Positions 1 through 7,048 of a stretch of DNA of 36,565 nucleotides are shown here, in pieces. The translations under genes were made by a program, and so were the position numbers. The stretch is from a virus. Location: positions 1 to 36,565 of IMG/VR virus record IMGVR_UViG_3300047200_000219; one strand, written 5' to 3'. Under the pieces are notes generated by a model. That model saw only the letters and a program-made list of their open reading frames with translations, was not told where the DNA came from and made no database searches. Positions within the stretch are counted from its first letter, which is position 1. Each line of letters starts with the position of its first letter.

Positions 1-11
1 GATAACTACTT

Positions 12-1037
12 TCATTTTGGATGCATATATCCTGGAAATTCATTCCCTGCTTTCTTCTTCTGGTTAGCATCTAACTTGGTGGGTGGATGGCAATTAAATT
101 GATACCACATTCCTTCTTTGGGTTCTGCCATTCTAATACAATCGTGGCAGGCTTGTATATTATCCGGATCTCCATGATACCAGTGTGAACGGATCTCTGC
201 TAATCTATATGAGTGCCACGCTTCCTTTAGAGATACGCACCTGATATTACCTAACCCCCACGTTCCATCAACTCTCTTAAAGCAGGGTTTAATCTCTCCA
301 TCACTCTGAATTAACAGGGAAGTCATGGGATTAGGTGCGATTGCTAAGCAGTCTGTTCCGCAGGATTGTGGAGTGAGCATCCTATCTACGGTAACTCTCT
401 TTCCTTCTGGTACGTCCGGAATGAAACCATACGTAGGATATTCCTTCTCCTGAGTATATGGTTGCTTATACATGAGTTTTAACTGAGGAACCTTCTTAAA
501 ATAGGATTTCCCTAACTTATACATTGGTACCGCATATGCTTCTGCTGCACGTTCTGTTACCATTTGTAGCGATATGGACTTATTCTTTGGATCAGATTCG
601 AGGTATTCTATTGCATTACAGCAACTTAACTCCCTCTTACCTACATCTGAAGTCCATAGAACTGCTAGAATCATGCGAAGGTTCTCCATTCTGCGTAACC
701 TTTCTGCCTTCTCCCCTGTTAACGACAAGCAGTTGGTAGATAATCCTATTTCTGTATCACATGGTAATATCTCGAACAAATCAGGATGGTTAAGGGATTC
801 TCCGGTAACATGGAATGAGATATGGTCTGCGTGCATCTCCTTTGCTTCTCTAACCGCTTTCTTAGCGAGTTCCTTATCCATGTAGACTTTCTGTTCCTTC
901 GGACGGCGCACGATATCGCAATGGGTACATCCGGCATTACAGATACCAGATAACTCAATCTGAACGATAGGAATCTTATCTTTAGGTGGATACATGCCAA
1001 GTTTCTGCTTAATTGGTTTAACTATATTAGAGAACAT
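12..1037 (-). CDS. Radical SAM / SPASM-like protein
   Basis: 341 aa. The N-terminal half has the radical SAM cluster motif CNAGCTHC (C33, C37, C40), which holds a 4Fe-4S cluster and cleaves S-adenosylmethionine; VTGES at 78-82 sits where the GGEP-type motif is expected. The C-terminal third has further cysteines (C226, C230, C252, C267, C297, C300) around SDGEIKPCFK and LGNI, the layout of a SPASM or twitch auxiliary cluster domain. Such enzymes modify peptides, sugars or other small substrates; the substrate here is not evident. It diverges from a glycosyltransferase, so surface or glycan modification is possible (inference). The ATG start is supported by an upstream TATA element at leaderless spacing. 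The family call is firm, the role unknown. Confidence 0.88.
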   Translation of the reverse strand: MFSNIVKPIKQKLGMYPPKDKIPIVQIELSGICNAGCTHCDIVRRPKEQKVYMDKELAKKAVREAKEMHADHISFHVTGESLNHPDLFEILPCDTEIGLSTNCLSLTGEKAERLRRMENLRMILAVLWTSDVGKRELSCCNAIEYLESDPKNKSISLQMVTERAAEAYAVPMYKLGKSYFKKVPQLKLMYKQPYTQEKEYPTYGFIPDVPEGKRVTVDRMLTPQSCGTDCLAIAPNPMTSLLIQSDGEIKPCFKRVDGTWGLGNIRCVSLKEAWHSYRLAEIRSHWYHGDPDNIQACHDCIRMAEPKEGMWYQFNCHPPTKLDANQKKKAGNEFPGYMHPK

Positions 1038-1060
1038 TACCTATATATCACTTCAATAGA

Positions 1061-1069
1061 TTAATATAA
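1061..1069. promoter_or_regulatory. Shared bidirectional TATA element
   Basis: The near-palindromic TTAATATAA is centred 28-29 bases before the minus-strand ATG at 1037 and 26-27 bases before the plus-strand ATG at 1092. Both distances fit archaeal leaderless promoters, and the 54-base gap shows no ribosome site for either gene. One TATA element may serve both directions (inference from spacing). Confidence 0.5.
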
Positions 1070-1091
1070 TTTTGTATTCAATTTATACATA

Positions 1092-1691
1092 ATGTATCTA
1101 GGTACTCCGAGAAAAGAGGACGATGATCCGCTAGATGCTTACATAACCAAATTAGAGAGGATTACTAACAGTAGGAATAAAATAAGGCAGAAGTTCCTAG
1201 AGTCAGATGAAAGTATCCTCCTTATGTTGGATTCGGATATTGAGATGGCAAAGGGTATTTGGGAAGTTCCGGAAATGGGGGGGTGGGATATCCTCTATAA
1301 TTCCTATCTGGTGCATAATGGTAACGTCTGTACTAGTGGATTGGGATGTACACTAATCAAAAGAGAGGTTTTAGAGAAGATTAAATTCAGGTGTGGTATA
1401 TCAGGAGAGAAGAAATACGCCTTTATAGACGAATGCCTTTACTTTGAGTTAGATGCTATTAAGGCAGGATTCAGGGTAAAAGAAGGAGTATTCATAGAAA
1501 CTAATCACGCAGGAAGGATACTTAAACCAAGAGAGAGGACGAGAAAAGAGAAGATATCTTATGCTGTTAGGATATGTATGCACCCATTTGTAGATTGTTA
1601 CCCAATAATGATTATGTGGGGTACGCTAACCAACTTCGTTTACACCAAAGTTAACAAAAGTGTTAACCAAAGTGTAACAATGGGGGATTAA
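1092..1691 (+). CDS. GT-A (family 2-like) glycosyltransferase, short N-terminus
   Basis: 199 aa. LLMLDSDIE (about 43-51) is the DxD metal and nucleotide-sugar site of GT-A enzymes. The middle segment TSGLGCTLIKREVLEKI and the acidic DECLYFELDAIKAGFRV segment match the acceptor and catalytic-base region of family 2 enzymes. The usual first 60 or so residues (the first nucleotide-binding strands before the ARN motif) are absent: the protein starts just before SRNKIRQKF, and the frame upstream is closed by a stop at 1062. It is a natural minimal form or an N-terminal truncation. Its stop overlaps the end of the convergent minus-strand gene by four bases. The likely role is sugar transfer to virion or host surface (inference). 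Confidence 0.72.
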   Translation: MYLGTPRKEDDDPLDAYITKLERITNSRNKIRQKFLESDESILLMLDSDIEMAKGIWEVPEMGGWDILYNSYLVHNGNVCTSGLGCTLIKREVLEKIKFRCGISGEKKYAFIDECLYFELDAIKAGFRVKEGVFIETNHAGRILKPRERTRKEKISYAVRICMHPFVDCYPIMIMWGTLTNFVYTKVNKSVNQSVTMGD

Positions 1692-1840
1692 ACTCGTTTT
1701 AAGAGTTCTTTATAATACTCTTCCAAAGAATCTTCCAGGAACAGCATATGACGTATATCTGTGCGCATTCCCTCTGACATCTCGTTAATAGACTCAATAA
1801 GATGTCCGGTTGGCATGTTAGTAAGATCTACCGCAGTCAT
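1688..1840 (-). CDS. Small protein downstream of terminase
   Basis: 50 aa, starting MTAVDLTN. The start overlaps the terminase stop (TAATG), so it is probably translationally coupled to terL. It is acidic and helical, with a methionine-rich middle and no cysteine or membrane segment. No family recognised. Its end meets the glycosyltransferase gene tail to tail with a four-base overlap. Confidence 0.6.
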   Translation of the reverse strand: MTAVDLTNMPTGHLIESINEMSEGMRTDIRHMLFLEDSLEEYYKELLKRV

Positions 1841-3177
1841 TACAACACCATTCTTCTTCTGACTTTATAGGGTTTATTCTCCCAAAACTCTTCATCTTCG
1901 TATCCCTCCAGCACATCAGGTATATCATCGTAGTCAAATTCCCCTTCCTTTGGTTCGTCTGACTCCTTGAAGTCTCCAATCATCCCTATTGTCGTAGCAC
2001 CAGTACCCATTGCATAACAGCAGAGAGCAACTGATATAACTAAATCATCATGGAATCCCTCAGGTGCATTATACTGCACATGCCCGTTCTGAGTTACCTT
2101 GTAAGTGTATGCAGAGAGTTCCCGCTTAAGTTCCTCATCCATTGGTAAGATAATCTGTCGGTTCTCAATAGTTACAGCCAGGTTATTAATTAAAACAGGT
2201 TTCGTTGCTGCATTCATATGGTAGGGAGAAACAGGAACTCCCATCTTAATTAAATCCTCAGCAACAGGATCTCCTATTCCGGTAGAATCCAGATAGCATA
2301 CGGGTTTTCCATAGGACTCATTAACAATCTTAACCCGGTCCTTAATGTATTCCCAATTAGATTGGTTAAACCTCTCCATGTAGACTATCTTTCTAGACTC
2401 TGGATCTCCTACGGTTATTACCGTGAAGTCCTCGTGCCTGCCGAGATCCACCCCCATAACGTATATCCTACCGTCTTTGAACTGCTCGTAGGCATCCTCG
2501 CGGATACATACCTCGAAGTTACGGAATACAGCACCACCACCTTCGATGAACTGTGCAAGGATCTCCTGCTTGTAGACCATCTCCGGCATCTGAGAAGTCA
2601 TTTCGTCTAGTTCTTTTCTAGCAATGATAGGATTATCGTATGAAGTAAACTGGAAAGACTTGTAATCGTTCTGCGAATCGTCTAAACCTCTTAAAAAGAC
2701 TTCGTAGAACCAGTTCTTGCCTTTGGGAGTACTAATTAGAACAGCCCAAGAACCAGGAGAATCCGCGAGTGCAGGACGAATTGCTTCGTTCCATACTTCG
2801 GGCTTGAGCATTGCTGCTTCATCCAGCACACAACCTTGAAGTTTCTCCCCCCTTAGAGAGTCAGGAGAGTCTCCGGATTTCGCTGCGATTCTGGAATAGT
2901 TATCAAACTCGATATACTTCTCACCCTCCATTATTCGACAGGGAATATTCCAATCACGAATGATGAGTTTCAGCATTCTCCAGATGATGCTTGTTTGCGC
3001 GTATGTGGGAGAAACGAGATAGTAGACGGTTTTAGGTGCTGATAACGCAGATACGAGTACAATATAGGAGGATAACTGACTCTTACCGAACCTTCGCCCA
3101 CAGCAGAGTACTCTAAACCTATGCGTATCATAAAAGATCTCCTTCTGTTTAGGAAGCAGTTTGAGTTCTAGATCCAA
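1840..3177 (-). CDS. terL: Terminase large subunit (packaging ATPase/nuclease)
   Basis: 445 aa, the normal length for the family. The ATPase domain has Walker A GRRFGKS at 27-33, Walker B VLDE at 117-120 and the coupling motif STPKG at 149-153. The RNase H-like nuclease domain shows the metal-binding acids D244 (GVDLGRHEDF), D297 (YLDSTGIGD) and D377/D378 (FHDDLVISVALC). The protein drives viral DNA into the prohead and cuts the concatemer at the portal. It lies downstream of the probable small subunit and overlaps it by 29 bases. The acidic C-terminal tail (about 405-435) probably contacts portal or capsid. No portal gene lies beside it, which is unusual. Confidence 0.97.
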   Translation of the reverse strand: MDLELKLLPKQKEIFYDTHRFRVLCCGRRFGKSQLSSYIVLVSALSAPKTVYYLVSPTYAQTSIIWRMLKLIIRDWNIPCRIMEGEKYIEFDNYSRIAAKSGDSPDSLRGEKLQGCVLDEAAMLKPEVWNEAIRPALADSPGSWAVLISTPKGKNWFYEVFLRGLDDSQNDYKSFQFTSYDNPIIARKELDEMTSQMPEMVYKQEILAQFIEGGGAVFRNFEVCIREDAYEQFKDGRIYVMGVDLGRHEDFTVITVGDPESRKIVYMERFNQSNWEYIKDRVKIVNESYGKPVCYLDSTGIGDPVAEDLIKMGVPVSPYHMNAATKPVLINNLAVTIENRQIILPMDEELKRELSAYTYKVTQNGHVQYNAPEGFHDDLVISVALCCYAMGTGATTIGMIGDFKESDEPKEGEFDYDDIPDVLEGYEDEEFWENKPYKVRRRMVL

Positions 3178-3688
3178 CTCTACCTCCTGAGGACTTCCTT
3201 TGGCTTGCTTCTTTAATCATTTTAGTAGCAAATTCACTGAAAATGAGTGATTGCTCGTCTAATTCCGGATCACTTGCATTATTTATAATCATAATGGGTT
3301 CCTTGTGGACCGGGGGTTTGAAGTCACCCACGTTAATATTGAAAACTCCAGAATTCTTGGTAACATTCTTGCCTTCGTAGAGGTTTTTACTTACTTTCAT
3401 GAGTAATTCCAAATAAACCTGTAGATCTCTTGGTTCCTGGAAGTCTATTTTACCCGAATATTTATACAAAGTTGACAGAATCTCGTTTTTAAGTCCTTCT
3501 GCACCATACAAAAACAAGTGAAAGAACCTTTTCTTCTCTTCTATTGATAAATCCTGACAAACAGCGTGTGGAGCGTAGATCGTCATAGGACAAATACTAA
3601 AAAACGTGCAATTAGTAGTACACTTATCATGAGGTTGATTAAAAACTAACCATTTATCTTCTTCTATCGGAGAAAGCGCGTTATCCAT
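3149..3688 (-). CDS. Probable terminase small subunit
   Basis: 179 aa, immediately upstream of terL with a 29-base overlap, the position of the small subunit that recognises the packaging site. The N-terminus carries four cysteines (C23, C27, C33, C44) that could bind a metal; the middle (45-110) is helical and the C-terminus basic. No clear terminase motif is visible, so the call rests on position and size. A TATA element at 3714-3721 is centred 29 bases before the ATG, which supports leaderless transcription of a terS-terL operon. Confidence 0.55.
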   Translation of the reverse strand: MDNALSPIEEDKWLVFNQPHDKCTTNCTFFSICPMTIYAPHAVCQDLSIEEKKRFFHLFLYGAEGLKNEILSTLYKYSGKIDFQEPRDLQVYLELLMKVSKNLYEGKNVTKNSGVFNINVGDFKPPVHKEPIMIINNASDPELDEQSLIFSEFATKMIKEASQRKSSGGRVGSRTQTAS

Positions 3689-3713
3689 TTACTGATTATT
3701 ATATTTAATAGGT

Positions 3714-3721
3714 GATATAAA
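3714..3721 (-). promoter_or_regulatory. TATA element of the terminase operon
   Basis: On the minus strand this reads TTTATATC, centred about 29 bases before the ATG at 3688. This is a typical archaeal TATA position for a leaderless message. Confidence 0.55.
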
Positions 3722-3748
3722 TATCTTTATTAGTCTTTACGCTAATTA

Positions 3749-3758
3749 TTATATATAC
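3749..3758 (+). promoter_or_regulatory. TATA element of the plus-strand small-gene block
   Basis: TTATATATAC, divergent from the terminase promoter. The expected transcription start is near 3779, which favours the ATG at 3801 over the GTG at 3765 as the first start of the block. Confidence 0.5.
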
Positions 3759-3800
3759 AAAGGAGTGGTTATCATAGAATACCTGTATCGTGACGTTTTA

Positions 3801-3998
3801 ATGGGGTATATCGCTGAGATGATAGAGGAAGATCCTACTGTCCAGATGAAAGAACTTTACAAGGAGATAGAGTCAAAGAGATTCGATGCAAAGAATATCC
3901 ATAGAGAACAGGAAGATCTTTTACTTGAGATAGAAAAAGCGCGTGCGGCAATCGCTGTATTTGAATTATTTATGAAAAACATGAAGGTGAGAAAATGA
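3801..3998 (+). CDS. Small coiled-coil protein
   Basis: 65 aa from the ATG at 3801. The frame also allows a GTG at 3765, but an AAAGGAG abuts that GTG with no spacing and the TATA position argues against it. The sequence is charged and helical, with a heptad-like pattern from about residue 20 to 55 (KRFDAKNIHREQEDLLLEIE). First gene of the plus-strand block; its stop overlaps the next start (ATGA). Function unknown. Confidence 0.6.
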   Translation: MGYIAEMIEEDPTVQMKELYKEIESKRFDAKNIHREQEDLLLEIEKARAAIAVFELFMKNMKVRK

Positions 3999-4093
3999 TA
4001 ACTGATGTATTGGCGGGATTCCTAATGGGAATTATAACGGTAAGGATGTTATGGGTAGGAATAGGGTATATTAATACCGGAGCGAGAACATGA
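3995..4093 (+). CDS. Single-span membrane mini-protein
   Basis: 32 aa: MITDVLAGFLMGIITVRMLW followed by VGIGYINTGART. It is almost one hydrophobic helix with a polar tail. GGTGA lies 5 bases before the ATG, and both ends overlap their neighbours by ATGA. The coupling supports a real gene; the function is unknown. Confidence 0.5.
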   Translation: MITDVLAGFLMGIITVRMLWVGIGYINTGART

Positions 4094-4269
4094 GAGAACC
4101 TGCTTATCCGGAATCCTATCATGAGTTGGATACCTGCTTCAACTGCAAGGAGTCAATACAGATTGATGGATGCCATGTATCAGAATGTAAAAAGTATAAC
4201 GTGTGTGTAGCGTTATGGTGTATATGTGATGATTACGTCAGGAGGGTGTACCTTTATGAAACTCTGTAA
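4090..4269 (+). CDS. Cysteine-rich mini-protein
   Basis: 59 aa with CFNC, CHVSEC and CVALWCIC, eight cysteines in the central 35 residues, likely one or two bound metal ions. It starts in an ATGA overlap with the preceding gene and overlaps the following start by 14 bases. No family recognised. Confidence 0.5.
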   Translation: MREPAYPESYHELDTCFNCKESIQIDGCHVSECKKYNVCVALWCICDDYVRRVYLYETL

Positions 4270-4612
4270 ATGTGGATGTGGGTTGGAAATAACCGATAAT
4301 AAAACCTCTAAAGTATATTACAACGAGGAACACCGCTTTAAGCATAAGTTAAAGCACCCTGAAAAGCGCATAGGGAATTACATAAACGGTAGGGATTCCG
4401 GAGCAATGATAGGACCTATAGAAGAATTACTTAAGGAACAGAATTATCCGAGATACATTTCAAGAACTAACTTCTCGCTTGACTTACAGGAGAAAGGAGT
4501 TGTATCCTACGGAATAAAGGATATCAGGTACCATGTAGCGATAATGCTGCCGAAACTAGGATACAAAAGGAGAACTAAACTGTCATACGAGAGGGTAGAG
4601 AATGGGGTTTGA
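4256..4612 (+). CDS. Zinc-motif plus winged-helix-like protein
   Basis: 118 aa from the ATG at 4256, which has AGGAGG about 9 bases upstream; an earlier in-frame ATG at 4226 lacks this. The N-terminus MKLCKCGCGLEI followed by YYNEEHRFKHK resembles small zinc motifs of the CxCGCG...HR type. The C-terminal half (about 56-105) aligns by eye with the gene at 5221: LLKEQNYPRYISR against FLEKERYPTIISR, and LPKLGYKRR against MMKLGYTLH. Probable nucleic-acid-binding protein; targets unknown. Confidence 0.65.
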   Translation: MKLCKCGCGLEITDNKTSKVYYNEEHRFKHKLKHPEKRIGNYINGRDSGAMIGPIEELLKEQNYPRYISRTNFSLDLQEKGVVSYGIKDIRYHVAIMLPKLGYKRRTKLSYERVENGV

Positions 4613-4802
4613 GTACCAATTTGAGGGTGATATTGTAGATATTAAACGTGCAGTACATGAGATTCTCTACTATCACCAGTTAGAAGAATGGAGAAGATAC
4701 GAACCACATATGACGACAATGTGTTCAATAAGCCTCGCTAAAATGGAGCATGATCATTGGATGGATTGGGTGTCTATGAAACCAATTAAAAGGGAGGTTT
4801 AA
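4602..4802 (+). CDS. Hypothetical small protein
   Basis: 66 aa, rich in H, W, M and Y, overlapping the preceding gene by 11 bases. A GAGAGGGT lies 6-7 bases before the ATG. No motif recognised. Helical prediction by eye in the first 35 residues. Confidence 0.55.
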   Translation: MGFEYQFEGDIVDIKRAVHEILYYHQLEEWRRYEPHMTTMCSISLAKMEHDHWMDWVSMKPIKREV

Positions 4803-4803
4803 A

Positions 4804-4863
4804 ATGGAGTATTTATACAAAAATGTGGAATGTGTGGAACAGTGGTTGTTAAATCCAGGATGA
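4804..4863 (+). CDS. Possible 19-residue leader-type ORF
   Basis: MEYLYKNVECVEQWLLNPG, starting one base after the previous stop with GGGAGG 6 bases upstream. The good ribosome site and tight spacing are the only support. It could instead be a chance ORF. Confidence 0.3.
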   Translation: MEYLYKNVECVEQWLLNPG

Positions 4864-4867
4864 TGAA

Positions 4868-5086
4868 ATGAGCGATCATGTTTTAATAGAAGACCCAAGA
4901 CCGGTAAGCGATGGGACAAAATGCCCCATTTGTGGATTTGAAATGATAAATCATGGTGAGTCCTATTCCCCAAGTGGTGATTGTTACCATTGTGTTGTCT
5001 GTAATAAAAACTGGTTGGAGGTAAGTAAACAGAACAAAGAAGAAGCAATATCCCGATTATCAAAGTGGGGAACCCCGGAGTGGTGA
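4868..5086 (+). CDS. Zinc-ribbon mini-protein
   Basis: 72 aa. CPIC at 19-22 and CYHCVVC at 39-45 give a treble-clef or ribbon-type zinc site, followed by a helical tail. No SD stronger than GATGA is visible, so translation is probably coupled to the upstream stop at 4861-4863. Function unknown. Confidence 0.62.
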   Translation: MSDHVLIEDPRPVSDGTKCPICGFEMINHGESYSPSGDCYHCVVCNKNWLEVSKQNKEEAISRLSKWGTPEW

Positions 5087-5090
5087 AGTA

Positions 5091-5237
5091 ATGTGTAATA
5101 TGGGTGTATGCAACGATGGAAAAATTCCACATTGGATAAATCCACGCAGACGGTGGATTAAGAATAGATGGATTAGGAATGCTAATACATCATCACTTGG
5201 GTTTGCTATGCGGAGGATGAATGTCGTTTCCAATTAA
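5091..5237 (+). CDS. Basic, tryptophan-rich mini-protein
   Basis: 48 aa, starting MCNMGVCNDGKIPHW, then a very basic stretch with several tryptophans (WINPRRRWIKNRWIRNA). GGTGA lies 4 bases upstream. It overlaps the next start by 17 bases. It may bind nucleic acid or membrane because of its charge (inference); no family known. Confidence 0.4.
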   Translation: MCNMGVCNDGKIPHWINPRRRWIKNRWIRNANTSSLGFAMRRMNVVSN

Positions 5238-5481
5238 CTACGAACTAAGAAATAAGATGATAGGATTCTTAGAAAAGGAGAGATATCCTACCATAATTTC
5301 AAGGGAAAAGATACTAGATGGAATATATCCAGGAAATGAAGAGAAGCATAAAAGAGGTAGAGGAGATCCCAAAATCAGGAACATTAGGAAAGAAATATCA
5401 CGGCATATGATGAAACTTGGATATACCCTGCATTGCCAAAGCGATAAGAATCGTGTATTCCGTAAAATCGAGGTAGAATGA
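5221..5481 (+). CDS. Winged-helix-like protein, paralogue of gene 4256
   Basis: 86 aa, basic. It shares with the 4256 product the blocks FLEKERYPTIISR and IRKEISRHMMKLGY in the same order but lacks the N-terminal cysteine module. CGGAGG lies upstream of the ATG. A small DNA-binding regulator is likely (inference from charge and helical layout). Confidence 0.6.
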   Translation: MSFPINYELRNKMIGFLEKERYPTIISREKILDGIYPGNEEKHKRGRGDPKIRNIRKEISRHMMKLGYTLHCQSDKNRVFRKIEVE

Positions 5482-5618
5482 GCGCAACCGAATGCTACGA
5501 GAAATACCCACATATAAAGGACGTACCACCTATAAACTGTAAGCAGTGTGAAAGTAATCATTGTGAAAATATTAAAAGGTATAATCCAGAACAATATTAC
5601 TACAAGGTGAAAGAATGA
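5478..5618 (+). CDS. Cysteine-rich mini-protein
   Basis: 46 aa with CKQCESNHC at 21-29 plus C6, likely a single metal site. ATGA overlaps with both neighbours show tight translational coupling. Function unknown. Confidence 0.5.
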   Translation: MSATECYEKYPHIKDVPPINCKQCESNHCENIKRYNPEQYYYKVKE

Positions 5619-5809
5619 GTACTAACGAACAATACTGCGGATATATCGCTAAGGATAAGATCCTGCCTTGGTTAGAAGAACGCGTAAAAGAATACTCTAA
5701 AAAGAACCTTACTAATGGGGGAATGGATGCGGGTTATATTATTGCTATCATGACGATAAAATCCCAAATTGAGGAAGGGTTGTTTGATTGGCAGAGGGGG
5801 AGTGAATAA
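5615..5809 (+). CDS. Hypothetical helical protein
   Basis: 64 aa, starting MSTNEQYCGYIAKDKI, with GGTGA 5 bases upstream and an ATGA overlap with the previous gene. Mostly helical. No family recognised. Confidence 0.55.
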   Translation: MSTNEQYCGYIAKDKILPWLEERVKEYSKKNLTNGGMDAGYIIAIMTIKSQIEEGLFDWQRGSE

Positions 5810-6315
5810 TCACCGATATAAGTGTATCATGTCCGGAAGCAAGAAGAACAACAACAAGGAGAAAGAAATTTAAGAAGAAATGGGTTGGTGCTGAGTGGAA
5901 ACAGAAGAGGATAGAGTTTATTCATAAGATGGGTGGAAAGTGCGCATGGTGCGGATCTACCGAGTATCTTACGGTTCACCACCCTGGACGCAACGAATAT
6001 AATTCTGACGAGGCATATATGGACTTCTATTTGTCTGGATGTGTCCTGTTATGCAGACGTTGCCACCAAGCTACTCATGTAGGAAAGGAACTCTGCGAGA
6101 ATGAGCATGAAGATGGAGTTAATCACTACCGATGGCATGATGCTGAAATGTGTACCGTATGCTTCCTCGCTCTCCACCCTGAGATTAAGATAAACGCAGA
6201 ACTTAAGAAACAAGCATTAAAAGACGCACAGAAGAGATATAGACAGGAACAGGCAAAGAAGGTTAAGGAGTGGAAGAAGGAACATCCAATAAAGAAGAAG
6301 AACGGGGTATCATGA
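5809..6315 (+). CDS. HNH-type nuclease-like protein, start codon unclear
   Basis: The conserved core has CAWCG, then LTVHHPG (HNH histidines), then LLCRRCHQATH, and a second cysteine/histidine group CENEH...CTVC. HNH proteins cut DNA, and in phages some act with terminase. The first ATG in frame is at 5929, but the coding pattern clearly begins earlier: the frame is open from 5806 and reads WVGAEWKQKRIEFIHKMGGK, the basic helix that precedes HNH cores. No ATG, GTG or TTG lies in that extension. The start given is an ATC at 5809, 6 bases after GGGGGAG, as the best-placed codon; a frameshift from the short ORF at 5829 or a base error are alternatives. Confidence 0.7.
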   Translation: MTDISVSCPEARRTTTRRKKFKKKWVGAEWKQKRIEFIHKMGGKCAWCGSTEYLTVHHPGRNEYNSDEAYMDFYLSGCVLLCRRCHQATHVGKELCENEHEDGVNHYRWHDAEMCTVCFLALHPEIKINAELKKQALKDAQKRYRQEQAKKVKEWKKEHPIKKKNGVS

Positions 6316-6467
6316 TTCCTTGTAAGGATTGTAAATGGTGTATTAACGACACAATTGTAGGTTGGTGCTGTAATCCCATATCGGAAGCATTTGATATGCC
6401 TGTAAGACTAACAACAACATGCAGAGATGCGGAATATGCAACCAACAATGGTCTACTACCTCGTTAA
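6312..6467 (+). CDS. Cysteine-rich mini-protein (CKDCKWC type)
   Basis: 51 aa from the ATG at 6312, in an ATGA overlap with the HNH gene. CKDCKWC, GWCCNP and TTCRDAEY form the spaced cysteine pattern seen in many phage-encoded mini-proteins of unknown role (recalled from general knowledge). Probably binds a metal or Fe-S cluster. Confidence 0.6.
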   Translation: MIPCKDCKWCINDTIVGWCCNPISEAFDMPVRLTTTCRDAEYATNNGLLPR

Positions 6468-6606
6468 ATGCACTAATGCCAAATGCAGGGAAACTAAGGT
6501 TACTGCTGCGAAGGACTGGTGTAAGTGTAATATATGCAAGAAGTATACAAAGGTAACAGATACCCGTGCAGAGAGAAAGGAGCTTACAATTGGAGGAATT
6601 CTATGA
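6448..6606 (+). CDS. Zinc-ribbon mini-protein
   Basis: 52 aa from the ATG at 6448; in-frame ATGs at 6427 and 6436 are also possible. It starts VYYLVKCTNAKC and continues with CKCNICKKY, a compact zinc ribbon, then a basic tail. Its stop overlaps the next ATG (ATGA). Confidence 0.55.
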   Translation: MVYYLVKCTNAKCRETKVTAAKDWCKCNICKKYTKVTDTRAERKELTIGGIL

Positions 6607-6890
6607 ACTCAGATTATGCTATAGATGCAGGGAAGTCACACCCCACCATAACCGCTACGGATACTCAGTATGTACATGCGGAACAACCACTAGGTACTTC
6701 GTATACTTCGTATACCGCAGGTACTCAGTGGATATTAGACCTGATAGATAGCGAGATCTCATTTCATACCGAACATGAAACGCCCCTTGAAGTTAGAGAA
6801 TATCTACATCTTAGAAACATGAGAACTCCACAGGAACTTGTTATCTACGAATTAAACTTCCTAAAAAAGATGCTGGAGGTAAAGGAATGA
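6603..6890 (+). CDS. Hypothetical protein
   Basis: 95 aa. The ATG at 6603 has GGAGG 7 bases upstream; the longer in-frame start at 6534 lies inside the previous gene. The N-terminus is threonine-rich and low in complexity (GTSYTSYTAGTQ), the C-terminus helical (EVREYLHLRNMRTPQELV). No family recognised. Confidence 0.6.
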   Translation: MNSDYAIDAGKSHPTITATDTQYVHAEQPLGTSYTSYTAGTQWILDLIDSEISFHTEHETPLEVREYLHLRNMRTPQELVIYELNFLKKMLEVKE

Positions 6891-7048
6891 GCGAAGTACC
6901 GAATCCGGGTAGTCCCGAAGCAATAGAACTTGGATGTACCTGCCCCGTTCTAGATAACGGACATGGACAACGTGTAGATGGTTTATTCTGGATGAACATG
7001 GATTGCCCTATACATGGCGAAGCCCTGCATGGAAAGGAGAAGAAATGA
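6887..7048 (+). CDS. Widespread phage mini-protein (PNPGSPEA...CTCPVLDN family)
   Basis: 53 aa, starting MSEVPNPGSPEAIELGCTCP, then NGHGQ and FWMNMDCPIHG. I recognise this as a small family found in many bacterial phage and prophage genomes, with the same PNPGSPEA opening, CTCPVLDN block and ending DCPxHG. Its role is unknown; the three cysteines and the histidine suggest a metal site. ATGA overlaps on both sides. Confidence 0.75.
   Translation: MSEVPNPGSPEAIELGCTCPVLDNGHGQRVDGLFWMNMDCPIHGEALHGKEKK

Noticed and set aside
3771-3779. ATC start codon for the first plus-block gene, by analogy with the HNH gene
   Set aside because: AAAGGAG is 6 bases upstream, but the TATA position puts the transcript start near 3779, after both; ATG 3801 is simpler.
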